Shown: piece by piece, positions 1-11,100 of the stretch | Layout of the letters: each line of letters begins with the position of its first letter | Position numbering within the stretch: position 1 is the first letter of the stretch | Source: Haematobia irritans | Taxonomy: Eukaryota > Arthropoda > Insecta > Diptera > Muscidae | Reading direction: 5' to 3' | Length of the DNA stretch: 64,000 bases | Assembly (NCBI RefSeq): GCF_050003625.1 | Contig: NC_134398.1 | Span: 86,305,983-86,369,982 of the forward strand | Translations under genes and position numbers: made by a program | Notes under the pieces: model-generated | Seen by the model: only the letters and a program-made list of their open reading frames with translations | Databases searched by the model: none | Told to the model about the DNA's origin: nothing

Positions 1-298
1 GCGTTATTTTACAGGTGATATGGCACACATACTTTTAGGCTTATGCTAATAATCTAGTGCATTCTACTAGATTAGGTAGATGTCGTGCAGGCATAACGTA
101 AAACAAAAGGCGTTACTTTTACAATGAACGATTGGAAACACAAAAGATGTTTAAGAAAGTACTAGAAAATAAAGAAATGACTCTAACAAGTTATGACGCA
201 ATTCCATCGTTACAATTTGAAATTTAAATTAACGTAAACTAATTTAAATAAACTTAAATCTAGAAATATCACATTCGTAACAATATTTAACAACTATG
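1..298. other. AT-rich sequence, nothing recognised
   Basis: No open frame of note, RNA gene or recognisable repeat end is seen before the family A repeat that begins near 299. Confidence 0.5.
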
Positions 299-476
299 CC
301 AAAAGTGGTCCATATCAGTCCATAATCATATATAGCCCCCATATAAACCGATCCCGAGATTTGGTTTTGGAGCCTCTTAGAGGAGCAAATTTCATACGAG
401 TCAGTTGAAATTTGGTACATTGTGCTAGTATATGGCCATTAACAACCATGCCTAACTAGGTCCTTATCGGTCTATA

Positions 477-2581
477 CACACAAAAAAATTTTGTTTGATT
501 TCAATCACGAAAATCGCGGATTCAATCATTTTTTTAATTGAAATGTCTTCAATCACGAAAATGATAGTATCAATCACCCATTTTGATTGAAAACCAACAC
601 GATTTTTAATTAAAAATGTAATTGACTTTTGTCACGGAATCAATTAATTGTGTGATTGAATCAATTAAAAACGTGATTGATTTTTAACATAAAATTCAAT
701 CACAGTTTTAATTGAATCAATTAAAATTTTAATTAATTTCGCGACAAAAATCAATCAACTATTTGATTCATTCAATTAAATAATTAATTGAAATTGGCTA
801 TAAATGTCGATCAAAAAATGTATATATTGCGACCCCAAAATCGTATTTAGTTTTTTTTTTCTTTTGAAATAAAAGAAAATATGTGTTTCTTATAAAACAT
901 ATTTAATATTTTATTATTTTTTTAATTATGCAATAGACAAATAAATTTGGTTCTTGTCATTTGTGTTTTGTTCTAACATAACTTACAGTTGTATTTGTAA
1001 GTTATGTTAGAACAACTATCAATAACAACTATAGGGTGAAAAAATAAATTATATAAATCTTCCTTATAATAATAACCATGTTAGCATGTTCCTTCTAATA
1101 TGTAGATGCGCCTAGATTTCCAATAAATCAGCAGCCTGTAAGCTAAATTAGTTTTTCTGAAAGAAAACAGAATAATTCGAATTTAATTTTGTTCAATTAA
1201 AAGTTAATTTTGTTAAACATTACCTGCATAGAATATGAAGTTCAATTCTTAGTTCCAGGTTGCAGTTGTAGTCTTTTAGCATAAAAAGGTGTATTAAGGA
1301 GCTCGGTAATTTAATTTTAGTAACAATTCCTTTCCAAAATTTCCACACATTAAAATCGTCTATTAAAATTTGAACCAATCAAAGACAAAAATAATGGGAA
1401 AGCAATGTAATATTTGGTATTATATTGATGATACTTTGCAAATTCTGGAAATAGAAAAAAATATAAATGGAAAATACATATTTTTATTATTTTCGGATAT
1501 TTTTCATATTTTTAAATCCAAAAGAAAGAACTTTTTACCATTACATAATTCAGCTCATTAGTTTATATACCAAATATACTGCTCTCTACTTGGGTTCAAA
1601 CTGAAAAAGGCAGGTAAAACAAAAATGCAATTTAATGCCAACGCTACTTCGCAACTTCAAGGTGAATCTTCCAACAAACCCATACCGCTCTTGGTTTTAA
1701 GAAAACTAGGAGTGAAAAAAATTTATAATTTTAAAAGATCAATACGGTACCCATTTTTTTATTGCAAACATATTATTATATATTTGATAAAATGATGAAG
1801 TTGATGGGATTGATTGGTCAATTTCACGAAATAAAATTGGTCACTAAAAGAAATGAATAGAAAATATATTACTTTAGTCCGTTTAATGTAAACAGGCTTC
1901 AATGGACAACGGTATTCACATTTCACAATTTCTTACCTTCAATAAACGTAGATTGTTTTCCATTTTTACAATACCACAAAACACAAACACAGGTAATTTC
2001 AAATGCGTTCTGTCACATATTTTTTTCAAACCTTTACCACGTGGCCGTTTGTTGTTGCACACTTTATTTATTTCAACCCTTTGCTATGATTTGTTGTTGC
2101 GTTCAAAATATTTATGCACACATTTTGAATGCAGCAGACAGAATGTCGCCAATCATGCTTTTCAATTTACGCGAAAAACAAAAACCCAACCGTTCGTTAC
2201 GAGTTACTTCCACAGACTGATCTCTCCATCATACATTGTTGAATAAATACCCATTCTCTTGTTCTCTTTTCGCTCTTTCCATTGCTCAAAATTCTTCAGT
2301 TTCAATCACAAAGATGATTGGATCAATCACATGTGTAATTGGAAACGGAAAAAATTTCAATCAGGTTTGTAATTGAAAATTATTTCCGAATTGATTAACA
2401 AATTGATTGAATCAATTAACATTTTAATTGGAAACGTAACAAATATCAATCATTTTTTTAATTGGTTTTTATTCGGATTTGATTAAATAATTAATTGAAT
2501 CAATTAACATATTAATTGAATCCGTTTCCAAATTCAATTAAGTGCTTAATTGAAAAAATTTTGGTGATAATTTTTTGTGTG
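477..2581 (+). mobile_element. TIR element K1 (about 2.1 kb, non-autonomous)
   Basis: The ends are CACACAAAAAAATTTT and its near-inverse AATTTTTTGTGTG, flanked by TA on both sides (475-476, 2582-2583). About 300 bp at each end is an array of ATTGA/TCAAT motifs in both orientations. The middle is shared with K2 and K3. No transposase is seen. A 114-codon frame at 1902-2246 is shared with K3 but is broken in K2, so I do not call it a gene. On the minus strand there are splice-like junctions (see findings). Confidence 0.8.
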
Positions 2582-2589
2582 TAGTTATA

Positions 2590-3521
2590 AAGGGTGATTT
2601 GTTAAGAGCTTGATAACTTTTTTTTAAAAAAAACGCATAAAATTTGCAAAATCTCATCGGTTCTTTATTTGAAACGTTAGATTGGTCCATGACATTTACT
2701 TTTTGAAGATAATTTCATTTAAATGTTGACCGCGGCTGCGTCTTAGGTGGTCCATTCGGAAAGTCCAATTTTGGGCAACTTTTTCGAGCATTTCGGCCGG
2801 AATAGCCCGAATTTCTTCGGAAATGTTGTCTTCCAAAGCTGGAATAGTTGCTGGCTTATTTCTGTAGACTTTAGACTTGACGTAGCCCCACAAAAAATAG
2901 TCTAAAGGCGTCAAATCGCATGATCTTGGTGGCCAACTTACCGGTCCATTTCTTGAGATGAATTGTTCTCCGAAGTTTTCCCTCAAAATGGCCATAGAAT
3001 CGCGAGCTGTGTGGCATGTAGCGCCATCTTGTTGAAACCACATGTCAACCAAGTTCAGTTCTTCCATTTTTGGCAACAAAAAGTTTGTTAGCATCGAACG
3101 ATAGCGATCGCCATTCACCGTAACGTTGCGTCCAACAGCATCTTTGAAAAAATACGGTCCAATGATTCCACCAGCGTACAAACCACACCAAACAGTGCAT
3201 TTTTCGGGATGCATGGGCAGTTCTTGAACGGCTTCTGGTTGCTCTTCACTCCAAATGCGGCAATTTTGCTTATTTACGTAGCCATTCAACCAGAAATGAG
3301 CCTCATCGCTGAACAAAATTTGTCGATAAAAAAGCGGATTTTCTGCCAACTTTTCTAGGGCCCATTCACTGAAAATTCGACGTTGTGGCAGATCGTAAGT
3401 CTATTCATGATGAAATGTCAAAGCATACTGAGCATCTTTCTCTTTGACACCATGTCTGAAATCCCACGTGATCTGTCAAATACTAATGCATGAAAATCCT
3501 AACCTCAAAAGAATCACCCTT
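2590..3521 (-). mobile_element. Internally deleted Tc1/mariner-type transposon
   Basis: The TIRs are AAGGGTGATTTGTTAAGAG on the left and, inverted on the right, AAGGGTGATTCTTTTGAGG. TA dinucleotides flank them (2588-2589, 3522-3523). At 932 bp it is shorter than a usual ~1.3 kb mariner, and it encodes only the C-terminal catalytic part of a transposase. It inserted next to the right end of K1 inside the family A repeat. Confidence 0.88.
2696..3400 (-). pseudogene. Tc1/mariner (DDE_3-type) transposase, N-terminal half deleted
   Basis: The open frame runs from just after a stop at 3401-3403 to a stop after residues IIFKK. Counting from the TTG at 3349 it is 217 codons, with 17 more in frame upstream. 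Catalytic motifs seen: LFSDEAHF (first Asp, residue 15), WFQQDGATCHTA (second Asp, 108) and CDLTPLDYFLWGYVK (third Asp, 145). The second and third Asp are separated by 36 residues, not the 34 of classic mariners. The N-terminal helix-turn-helix DNA-binding region and a normal ATG are missing: between the TIR and the catalytic part there is only about 120 bp of leader. It would cut and paste DNA if complete; this copy cannot be active alone. Family assignment is firm, subfamily is not. Confidence 0.88.
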
Positions 3522-3636
3522 TATATAGCCCTCAGATAAATCGACCCCCAATCACACAAAAATTGGTCCATATCAAGTTCATAATTGTATATAGCCCCCA
3601 TATAAGCGACCCCCATATTTCAATTCTGGCTCTCTA

Positions 3637-5692
3637 CACACAAAATTTTTTTTTTTTATTTCAATCACGAAAATCGCGGATTCAATCATTTTTTTAATTG
3701 AAATGTCTTCAATCACGAAAATGATAGTATCAATCACCCATTATGATTGAAAACCAACACGATTTTCAATTAAAAATTTAATTGACTTTTGTCACGGAAT
3801 CAATTAATTGTGTGATTGAATCAATTAAAAACGTGATTGATTTTTAACATAAAATTCAATTACAGTTTTAATTGAATCAATCAAAATTTTAATTAATTTG
3901 GCGACAAAAATCAATCAACTATTTGATTCATTCAATTAAATAATTAATTGAAATTGGCTATAAATTGCATTCAAAAAATTATATATTGCGCCCCCAAAAT
4001 CGAATTTAGTTTTATTTTAAATAAAAGAAAATATGTGTTTCTTATTAAAAATATTCAATATTTTATTATTTTTTTAATTATGCAATATAAAATTGGTTCT
4101 TCTCAATTGTGTGTTTTGTTCTAGCATAATTTACACATACAATTACTATCAATAACAACTATAGGGTGAAAAAATAAGCTATATAAATCATTATCGTCCT
4201 TATCATAATAATCATATCAGCATGTTCCTTCTAACATGTAGATGCGCCTAAATTAGCTTTTCTGAAAGTAAACAGAATAATTCGAATTTTATTTTGTTCA
4301 ATTAAAAGTTAATTTTGTTAAACATTACCTGCATAGAATATCAAGTTCAATTCTTAGTTCCAGGTTACAGATTTATAATCTTCTTTTGCAGTTGTAGTCT
4401 TTTAGCATAAAAAGGTGTATTAAGGAGCTCGGTAATTTAATTCCTTTCCAAAATGTCCACACATTGAAATCGTCTATTAAAATTTGAACCAATCAAAGAC
4501 AAAAATAATGGGAAAGCAATGTAATATTTGGTATTATATTGATGGTAACTTGCGAATTCTGGAAATAGAAAAAAATATAAATGGAAAATACATAATTTTA
4601 TTATTTTCGGATATTTTTCATATTTTTAAATGCAAAAGAAAGAACTTTTTAACCATTACATAATTCAGCTCATTAGTTTATATATCAGATATACTGCTCT
4701 CTACTTGGGTTCAAACTGAAAAAGGCAAGTAAAACAAAAATTAATTTAATACCAACGCTACTTCGCAACTTGAAGGTGAATCTTCCAACAAACCCATACC
4801 ACTCTTGGTTTTAAGAAAACTAGGAGTGAAAAAAATTTATAATTTTAAAAGATCAATACGGTACCTACCTTTTGATTGCAAACATATTCTTATATATTTG
4901 ACAAAATTATGGAGTTGATGGGATTGATTGGTCCATTTCACGAAATAAAATTGGGCACTAAAAGAAATTAATAAAAAATATATTATTTTATTCAGTTTAA
5001 TGTAAACAGGCTTCAATGGAAAACGGCATTCACATTTCATAATTTCTTACCTTCAATAAACGTAGATTGTTTTCCATTTTTACAATACCACAAAACGCAA
5101 ACACAGGTAATTTCAAATGCGTTCTGTCATATATTTTTCAAACCTTTACCACGTGGCCATTTATTGTTGCACACTTTATTTATTTCAACCCTTTGCTATG
5201 ATTTGTTATTGCGTTCAAAATATTTATGCACACATTTTGAATGCAGCAGACAGAATGTCGCCAATCATGTTTTCCAATTTACGCGAAAAACAAAAACCCA
5301 ACCGTTCGTTACGAGTTACTTCCACAGACTGATCTCTCCATCATACATTGCTGAATAAATACTCATTCTCTTGTTCTCTTTTCGCTCTTTCCATTGCTCA
5401 AAATTATTCAATTTCAATCACAAAGGTGGTTGGATCAATTACATATGTAATTGGAAACGGAAAAATTTTCAATCACGTTTGTAATTGAAAATTATTTCCG
5501 AATTGATTAACAAATTGATTGAATCAATTAATATTTTAATTGGAAAGGTAACAAATATCAATCATTTTTTTAATTGGTTTTTATTCGGATTTGATTAAAT
5601 AATTAATTGAATCAATTAACATATTAATTGAATCCGTTTCCAAATTCAATTAAGTGTTTAATTGAAAAAAAATTGGTTGTAATTTTTGTGTG
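3637..5692 (+). mobile_element. TIR element K2 (about 2.06 kb)
   Basis: Same ends as K1 (CACACAAAATTTTTTT at left, AATTTTTGTGTG at right) with TA at 3635-3636 and 5693-5694. It is roughly colinear with K1 but has small deletions that break the 114-codon frame. Both flanks match the flanks of K3 in inverted orientation, so K2 and K3 descend from one insertion event inside a family A unit. Confidence 0.82.
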
Positions 5693-5885
5693 TACGTATT
5701 GTCTAATATATACCACGTATGGAATAACTCACAATTTAGAAAACGATGTTAAGAAGTTTTAAGATACCACAACCCAAGTAATTCGATTGTCGATGACAGT
5801 CTTTCGTAGAAGTTTCTACGCAATCCATGGTGGAGGGTATATAAAATTCGGCATGGCCGAACTTACGGTCGTATATACTTGTTTA

Positions 5886-6923
5886 CTTTGAAGTATCCAT
5901 TATAATTTGGATTTTTAGATTGGCATTTGTTTGTACTTGAGTACCTTTATTAATAAACCGTGAAAAGAGAATGAACATTTGATAAATGAGCCAGATAGGT
6001 CGCTAAAAAATTTCTTTATTTTGAAGAAGTCGCATCTTTGGCATGGAATCAATACCAAAATCCTTAAGGGTAGGTCCAAATCTTTGGATCCAAGTAAATT
6101 TTTTTTGAGTGTACTAATATGGGCCCAGAAACTAGAATTTCAGTAAGATCTGCTTTAAATAGTTTTGCTTTAAACAGTTCACTTTTTTGTGTAGGCTTAA
6201 TTTTTTATTTCAATTATTTCAATGTTTTCACTAATACTGAAGTGATTATCGCTTAAAGTTTTTCAGCTTTGTTTTATACATATAACCATAGGTGTCCAAT
6301 TGGATGCATGTCCGGGCTCTGTGGAAGGTGAGGTAATACTTTTGTGTTGTTGTATATCACATATTATTTAAGAATGAAAGTTTATAATCCTTGCTTCAAA
6401 ATTTTTTTTCATTAAATTTAGGACACAAATCTTGAAATTTTCCGTCTCTCTGCTGAAGTTGTAGACCTTTGAAGTAAGGCCAATTTTCCTCAAATAAAGA
6501 AAAACATTTTTAATTTAAAGAAATCATCTTTAACACAACGGACATATTGCATTTTTAAATTTAAGATAAAATCGCTTCAAATATAGGCTAAGACTTATTT
6601 TAAGGATTTGCATCTTTGGTTTAAAGTTTTTTTTAGCATTAAGAAAACAGTTTTTACTTTGAAGTACTTGGCATAATTTGAATTTTAAATTGGAATTTGT
6701 TTGTACATAAATACTTTTGTTAATATATCGCAAAAAGAGCATAAAAATTCGATGAATGAGATCTGTATCTAATTTTAATTTTATTTATCCTAGATTTAAA
6801 GCCAGGGAGGTCCGTCAAAGATGTCTTTATTTTAAAGAAGCCGCACCTTCGGCTCGGAATCAATACCAAAATCTTTAAGGGAAGGTCAAAATCTTTGGAT
6901 CCAAGTAAACTTTTTTTTGAGTG
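5886..6923. repeat. Two direct, degraded H-related TIR fragments
   Basis: Segments 5886-6111 and 6656-6923 are related to each other. Both begin TACTTTGAAGTA, contain GAATCAATACCAAAATC and TTTGGATCCAAGTAAA, and end TTTTTTTTGAGTG. The order of motifs matches one end of element H (GGAACCGGGCATGC followed by the A-tract terminus). The 544 bp between them is AT-rich, with no recognised content. No coding capacity. Confidence 0.5.
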
Positions 6924-7273
6924 TGGGATCTTTATCTTGCACAAACTCAAATCCATCTTCCAAAGCCAGTTTTTGGGCAGATTCGGCCAAATTATTCTTC
7001 AGAGTATGTAAATTATCTAGTTTGTGTATATTTTCTTCAAGAAATATGGGGTTTCCAATGTCATTTGCATGCCGTCACAATTCCAGTCCACCTATGTGGA
7101 CTGGAACTAAGAATTGGATACAAAAAAGCAACAGTAAGATAAGGCTGGAACAATGTGATAACGAGAATCGGGATAATAGGATAATTCTGGAGTAAATTCA
7201 TTGCGGATATCAGGAACAGAATGGGTGTTGTATTAGACGAGACAGGAAAGTTTGAATAGCAGGAATATGTATG
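6924..7273. other. Intergenic sequence with a perfect hairpin
   Basis: No gene is recognised. At 7081-7106 TTCCAGTCCAC and GTGGACTGGAA form a perfect 11-bp stem around the loop CTAT. Confidence 0.4.
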
Positions 7274-7468
7274 CACTGTTAGAAAAATATGTTTTTCATA
7301 TGTTCCGATATAATCGAAATGTGTTTCGGGCACAATTTTTAAACACAATATATTTAAGTGCAAACATGAAATGTCCCTAAATTAACACTAAATATTTGGG
7401 ACACATATGTTAATATATTAGAATATATTATGTTTGGGGCATGAATGTTTCATAAAAAATAATATGTG

Positions 7469-7831
7469 TGTTCGCCGAATGCGAAAAGTATGGAAATATA
7501 GAGAAAAATAAAAACACGATAGTTTAATATTTTCAATATATAACAAGAGCAGAAGGTTTTATTAAGGTGTTTTCTATTATAATTAATGGTAAACAATATT
7601 ACCTATAATTTCCAACGATATGGATAAATTTGCAACCGCACCAATTGGCTTATCGATAACAAGTAAAGTGAGAGATGCTCTCAACCAAGATGGCGGAAGG
7701 CGGGGCTTTTGACAAGATAAATTAATATTCAAATTATGACATTTCTACTCTGGCAGGGATGTACCAAAAAGTAGTATACAAATTCTAACGAACACTATTA
7801 AGTCCAATTAATCTTTACTCGAACTTAAACA
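7469..7831 (-). repeat. 3' LTR of the BEL element
   Basis: It is 363 bp and, read base by base against 16576-16938, I saw no difference. On the element strand it begins TGTTTAAGTTCGAG and ends CGGCGAACA. Confidence 0.95.
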
Positions 7832-8029
7832 TTGCCGGCCGCCTTGCAACATCAAGGTATGTTGTAACTAAAACTAAACTTAAAATACAAAATGAGGCTA
7901 AGTGCAGTGCAAAGTGAGTTTTTTTCAGTTCATTTACCATAAATCCAATTTATTAATTCATTTATCTTTTCAAATTCAACCTAAGACTAGATAAAAAAAA
8001 AAACTAATAAAAATAATTACGTAAGGTCA

Positions 8030-8196
8030 GAAGGGGACCTGGTAGAACCCAAAAGGGGGGCTCTCGCGACAATATATCGATGGGTCAAAAGGGGACCCGT
8101 TAGAACCCCAAAAAGGGGGCTCTCGCGAAGAGATACAATAAAACGATGGCCAAAAGGGGGCCGTTAGAACCCAAAAGGGGGGCTCTCGCGCATTTA
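8030..8196. repeat. Three tandem G/A-rich repeats at the 3' end of the BEL coding region
   Basis: Three imperfect units share the core AGAACCCAAAAGGGGGGCTC followed by TCGCG, at about 8045, 8110 and 8167. They lie just downstream of the polyprotein stop on the element strand, where they read as C/T-rich. Their role is unknown. Confidence 0.7.
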
Positions 8197-8198
8197 CC

Positions 8199-11100
8199 CT
8201 AGCAGTTACACAACCCGGACAGAACCCAACCGAAGATTGTATAATGAGCCACCGGGAGACCGGGCGACGTATACACCCTATGTGTTATGATTCGCCCATA
8301 CACCTCAGGACCAAAAACGATCGCAACCCGTCCCACTCGGTAAAATTGCGGATCTGCCAAAGGTAATCCCAAAAAGGATTCCTTGATCCGTTCTGGCACG
8401 GCTTCGGCGGGGGTCAACACACGACCTAGATCGTGCACACGAGCAGTAAACGTCAGTCGCTGCTCTGGATCATAAGCGGACGATACTGTCAACCGGCAAA
8501 ATTGGACCCGAATGTGACCATCTACGCCCGGGTGAACCGACACGACTCGACCTAATTTCCAAGAAGTTGGTGGAAGCTGTTCATGACGAATAACGACTAG
8601 GTCATTTACCATAACATCGCGCTGAGGAAATTTCCACTTATATCTCATATGCAGATTCTTCAAATATTCCTCTTTCCAACGTACACAAAACTGTTGTGCA
8701 AGAGCCTGTACCTTACGAAACCGATTCACCAACGAAAGAGGCTGTTCGGTTATAACTGGCTCAGCAGGGGCGAGTAGAGGGGCACCTATAAGAAAATGAC
8801 CCGGTGTCAAAGCGTCAAGCTCCTGCGGGTTATCCGATTGGGGACAAAGAGGTCTTGAATTCAAACAAGCCTCAATACGAGCCAACACCGTCGAAAACTC
8901 TTCAAACGTGAAACGAACATTCCCTATTTGCCTTCTGAAATGCAACTTAAAACTCTTCACCCCAGCTTCCCAAAGGCCTCCCATATGAGGCGCACCAGCT
9001 GGGATAAATCGCCACGATAGGCCCTGGTGTGCAAACTTAGAGGACACAACATCACTGCTTCCCCTCATTACATCCCGGAAATTTCGTTCAAGCTCACGCG
9101 ACGCACCGACAAAATTTGTCCCATTGTCCGAGAAAATGGTCGCAGGACAACCCCGACGAGCAACAAACCTATGAAATGCCGCAAGAAAGCCGGCAGTCGA
9201 CAAGTCGGAAACCGCTTCCAAATGAATCGCCCTAGTAGCAAAACACACGAAAACGCACACATAACCTTTAGTTATGCGACAATAACGTCCGGTGAACGAC
9301 TTCACCTCAAAGGGGCCTGCATAGTCTACGCCAGTCGTCGTAAAAGGTCTGTCGAGAACAGTTCTTTCCGGAGGAAGAGGAGCCATCACCTGACTACAAA
9401 CCCGTTTCCTCTCCAAAAGACATGGTTTACACCTATGTATAACCGAACGAATAAGATTCCTCACCCGAGGTATCCAGTATTCTATACGAAGAATACGCAA
9501 CATCAACTGATTTCCTCCATGAATGGAAATCAAATGAACAAATTCCACCAAAAGCTTCGTGAATCGACAGCTGTAGGGCAAAATTATAGGGTGCCGCTCC
9601 GAATACGAAAGAATAGGCGAGCGGCTCAAACGACCATACATCCGCATTACACCCATTTCATCAAGGAACGGGTTCAAAGAAACAAGTGAACTGCCAGTAC
9701 CTAACGAAGACCTATCCATCAAGTCCTTATATTCATTACCATAATTCATTTTTTGAGCAAGCACTATCAAGCGACTTTTAGTTGCCCTAATCTCAGACGA
9801 TGATAAACTGTGATCCGCATAGCTACAATCACGCCTATGAGCGGGATGCGTCCGATAAAAGAATCTCATAACATATGAAATAACACGCAGCGCTCTATCC
9901 AGAGAAGAAAATCTATCGAGAACATCCTCGTATGAATTAACGAAAGAAGCATGTGCCTTCACAGACCGAATTTCTACGTCGGTGTCAAAAGAGGAAGTGT
10001 CACGAACCGGCCATTCCGATTGACTACACGATAGCCACTGAGGCCCATGCCACCAAAGTCGAGAGGCGGCCAAATCCGAAGGGGACACACCGCGGCTGCC
10101 AAGATCAGCAGGATTATCCTCCGACCTCACATGATACCAATTCGTACCACCGACGTTCTCCTGAATGCGACATACCCTATTCGCGACAAATGTTGTCCAA
10201 GCCGAAGGCGTTTTCTTTAACCAGGCTAGTACAATAGTCGAATCCGTCCAACAATAAATTCGACCAAAATCAATACCGATTTCTCGAATGACCGTTCTTG
10301 CGAGTTCGGACGCTAAAACAGCGCCGCAAAGCTCCAAACGAGGCAAAGAAACCGATTTCAACGGAGCAACTTTCGTCTTGCACGATAGCAAATTAACGAC
10401 AATCTCGCCATTTGGGGCCAAAACTCGAATATATACTACCCCCGCGTATGCCTTAACCGAGGCATCTGAAAATACGTGAAGCTCGGCCGAAGTGCACGGT
10501 GTGTAACGAATCCACCGAGGAATATTTATCGAATTGACATCCGGATAACTATCTACAAATTTTTCCCACTCGGATGCCGTTGCCGAAGGCAGTATTTCAT
10601 CCCAGCCGACGCGATCAAGCCAAACCTTCTGCATGATAATCTTTGCCACAATTATCACTGGACCTAACCAACCGACAGGGTCGAATAATTTCGCGATAGC
10701 CGACAACACTTCCCGTTTAGTGTATCCACACCTTTTTGCTATAGGCTCGACCGCGAAGTAGAATGCATCCAATTGAGCATTCCATCTCACACCCAATGGT
10801 TTCGAATTGCTAGCCTCGACAAATGCCAGCAATTGAGCATCAACCAAATATTCCGGCGGTAGTGAATCTAAAATTTCTCTATAATTCGATGTCCATTTCC
10901 GCAGTTCAAATTTAGCCGTCGCAAGCGCCGCGATTAATTGATCCCGAGCCATTATCGCAGTTTCAAGGTCATGAGTTCCGGTCAAAACGTCATCAACGTA
11001 CATACATTTACGTAATATATCGGCCGCGAGTGGAAACTCCTCCTCAGTGTCTTCAGCTAACTGTAACAGTGTCCGTATCGCGAGATATGGTGCACAGTTT

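Larger units (their letters stand above)
299..5884 (+). mobile_element. Family A mini-me/Helentron-like element, broken by K1, mariner and K2
   Basis: Pieces at 299-476, 3524-3636 and 5695-5884 carry the family A tandem-unit sequence (motif AGCCCCCATATAAACCGATC). The right end has the hairpin TTCGGCATGGCCGAA followed by GTATATACTTGTTT, as in the intact copies at 14996 and 23996. The intervening DNA is K1, a mariner and K2. An inverted copy of the same composite lies at 60840-63430, which confirms that the three pieces belong together. The left terminus is not visible. Confidence 0.75.

Noticed and set aside
1902..2246. 114-codon frame shared by K1 and K3 (61241-61585)
   Set aside because: K2 breaks it by small deletions, substitutions do not favour silent sites, and the opposite strand carries splice-like signals. 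Shared only because the copies are recent.
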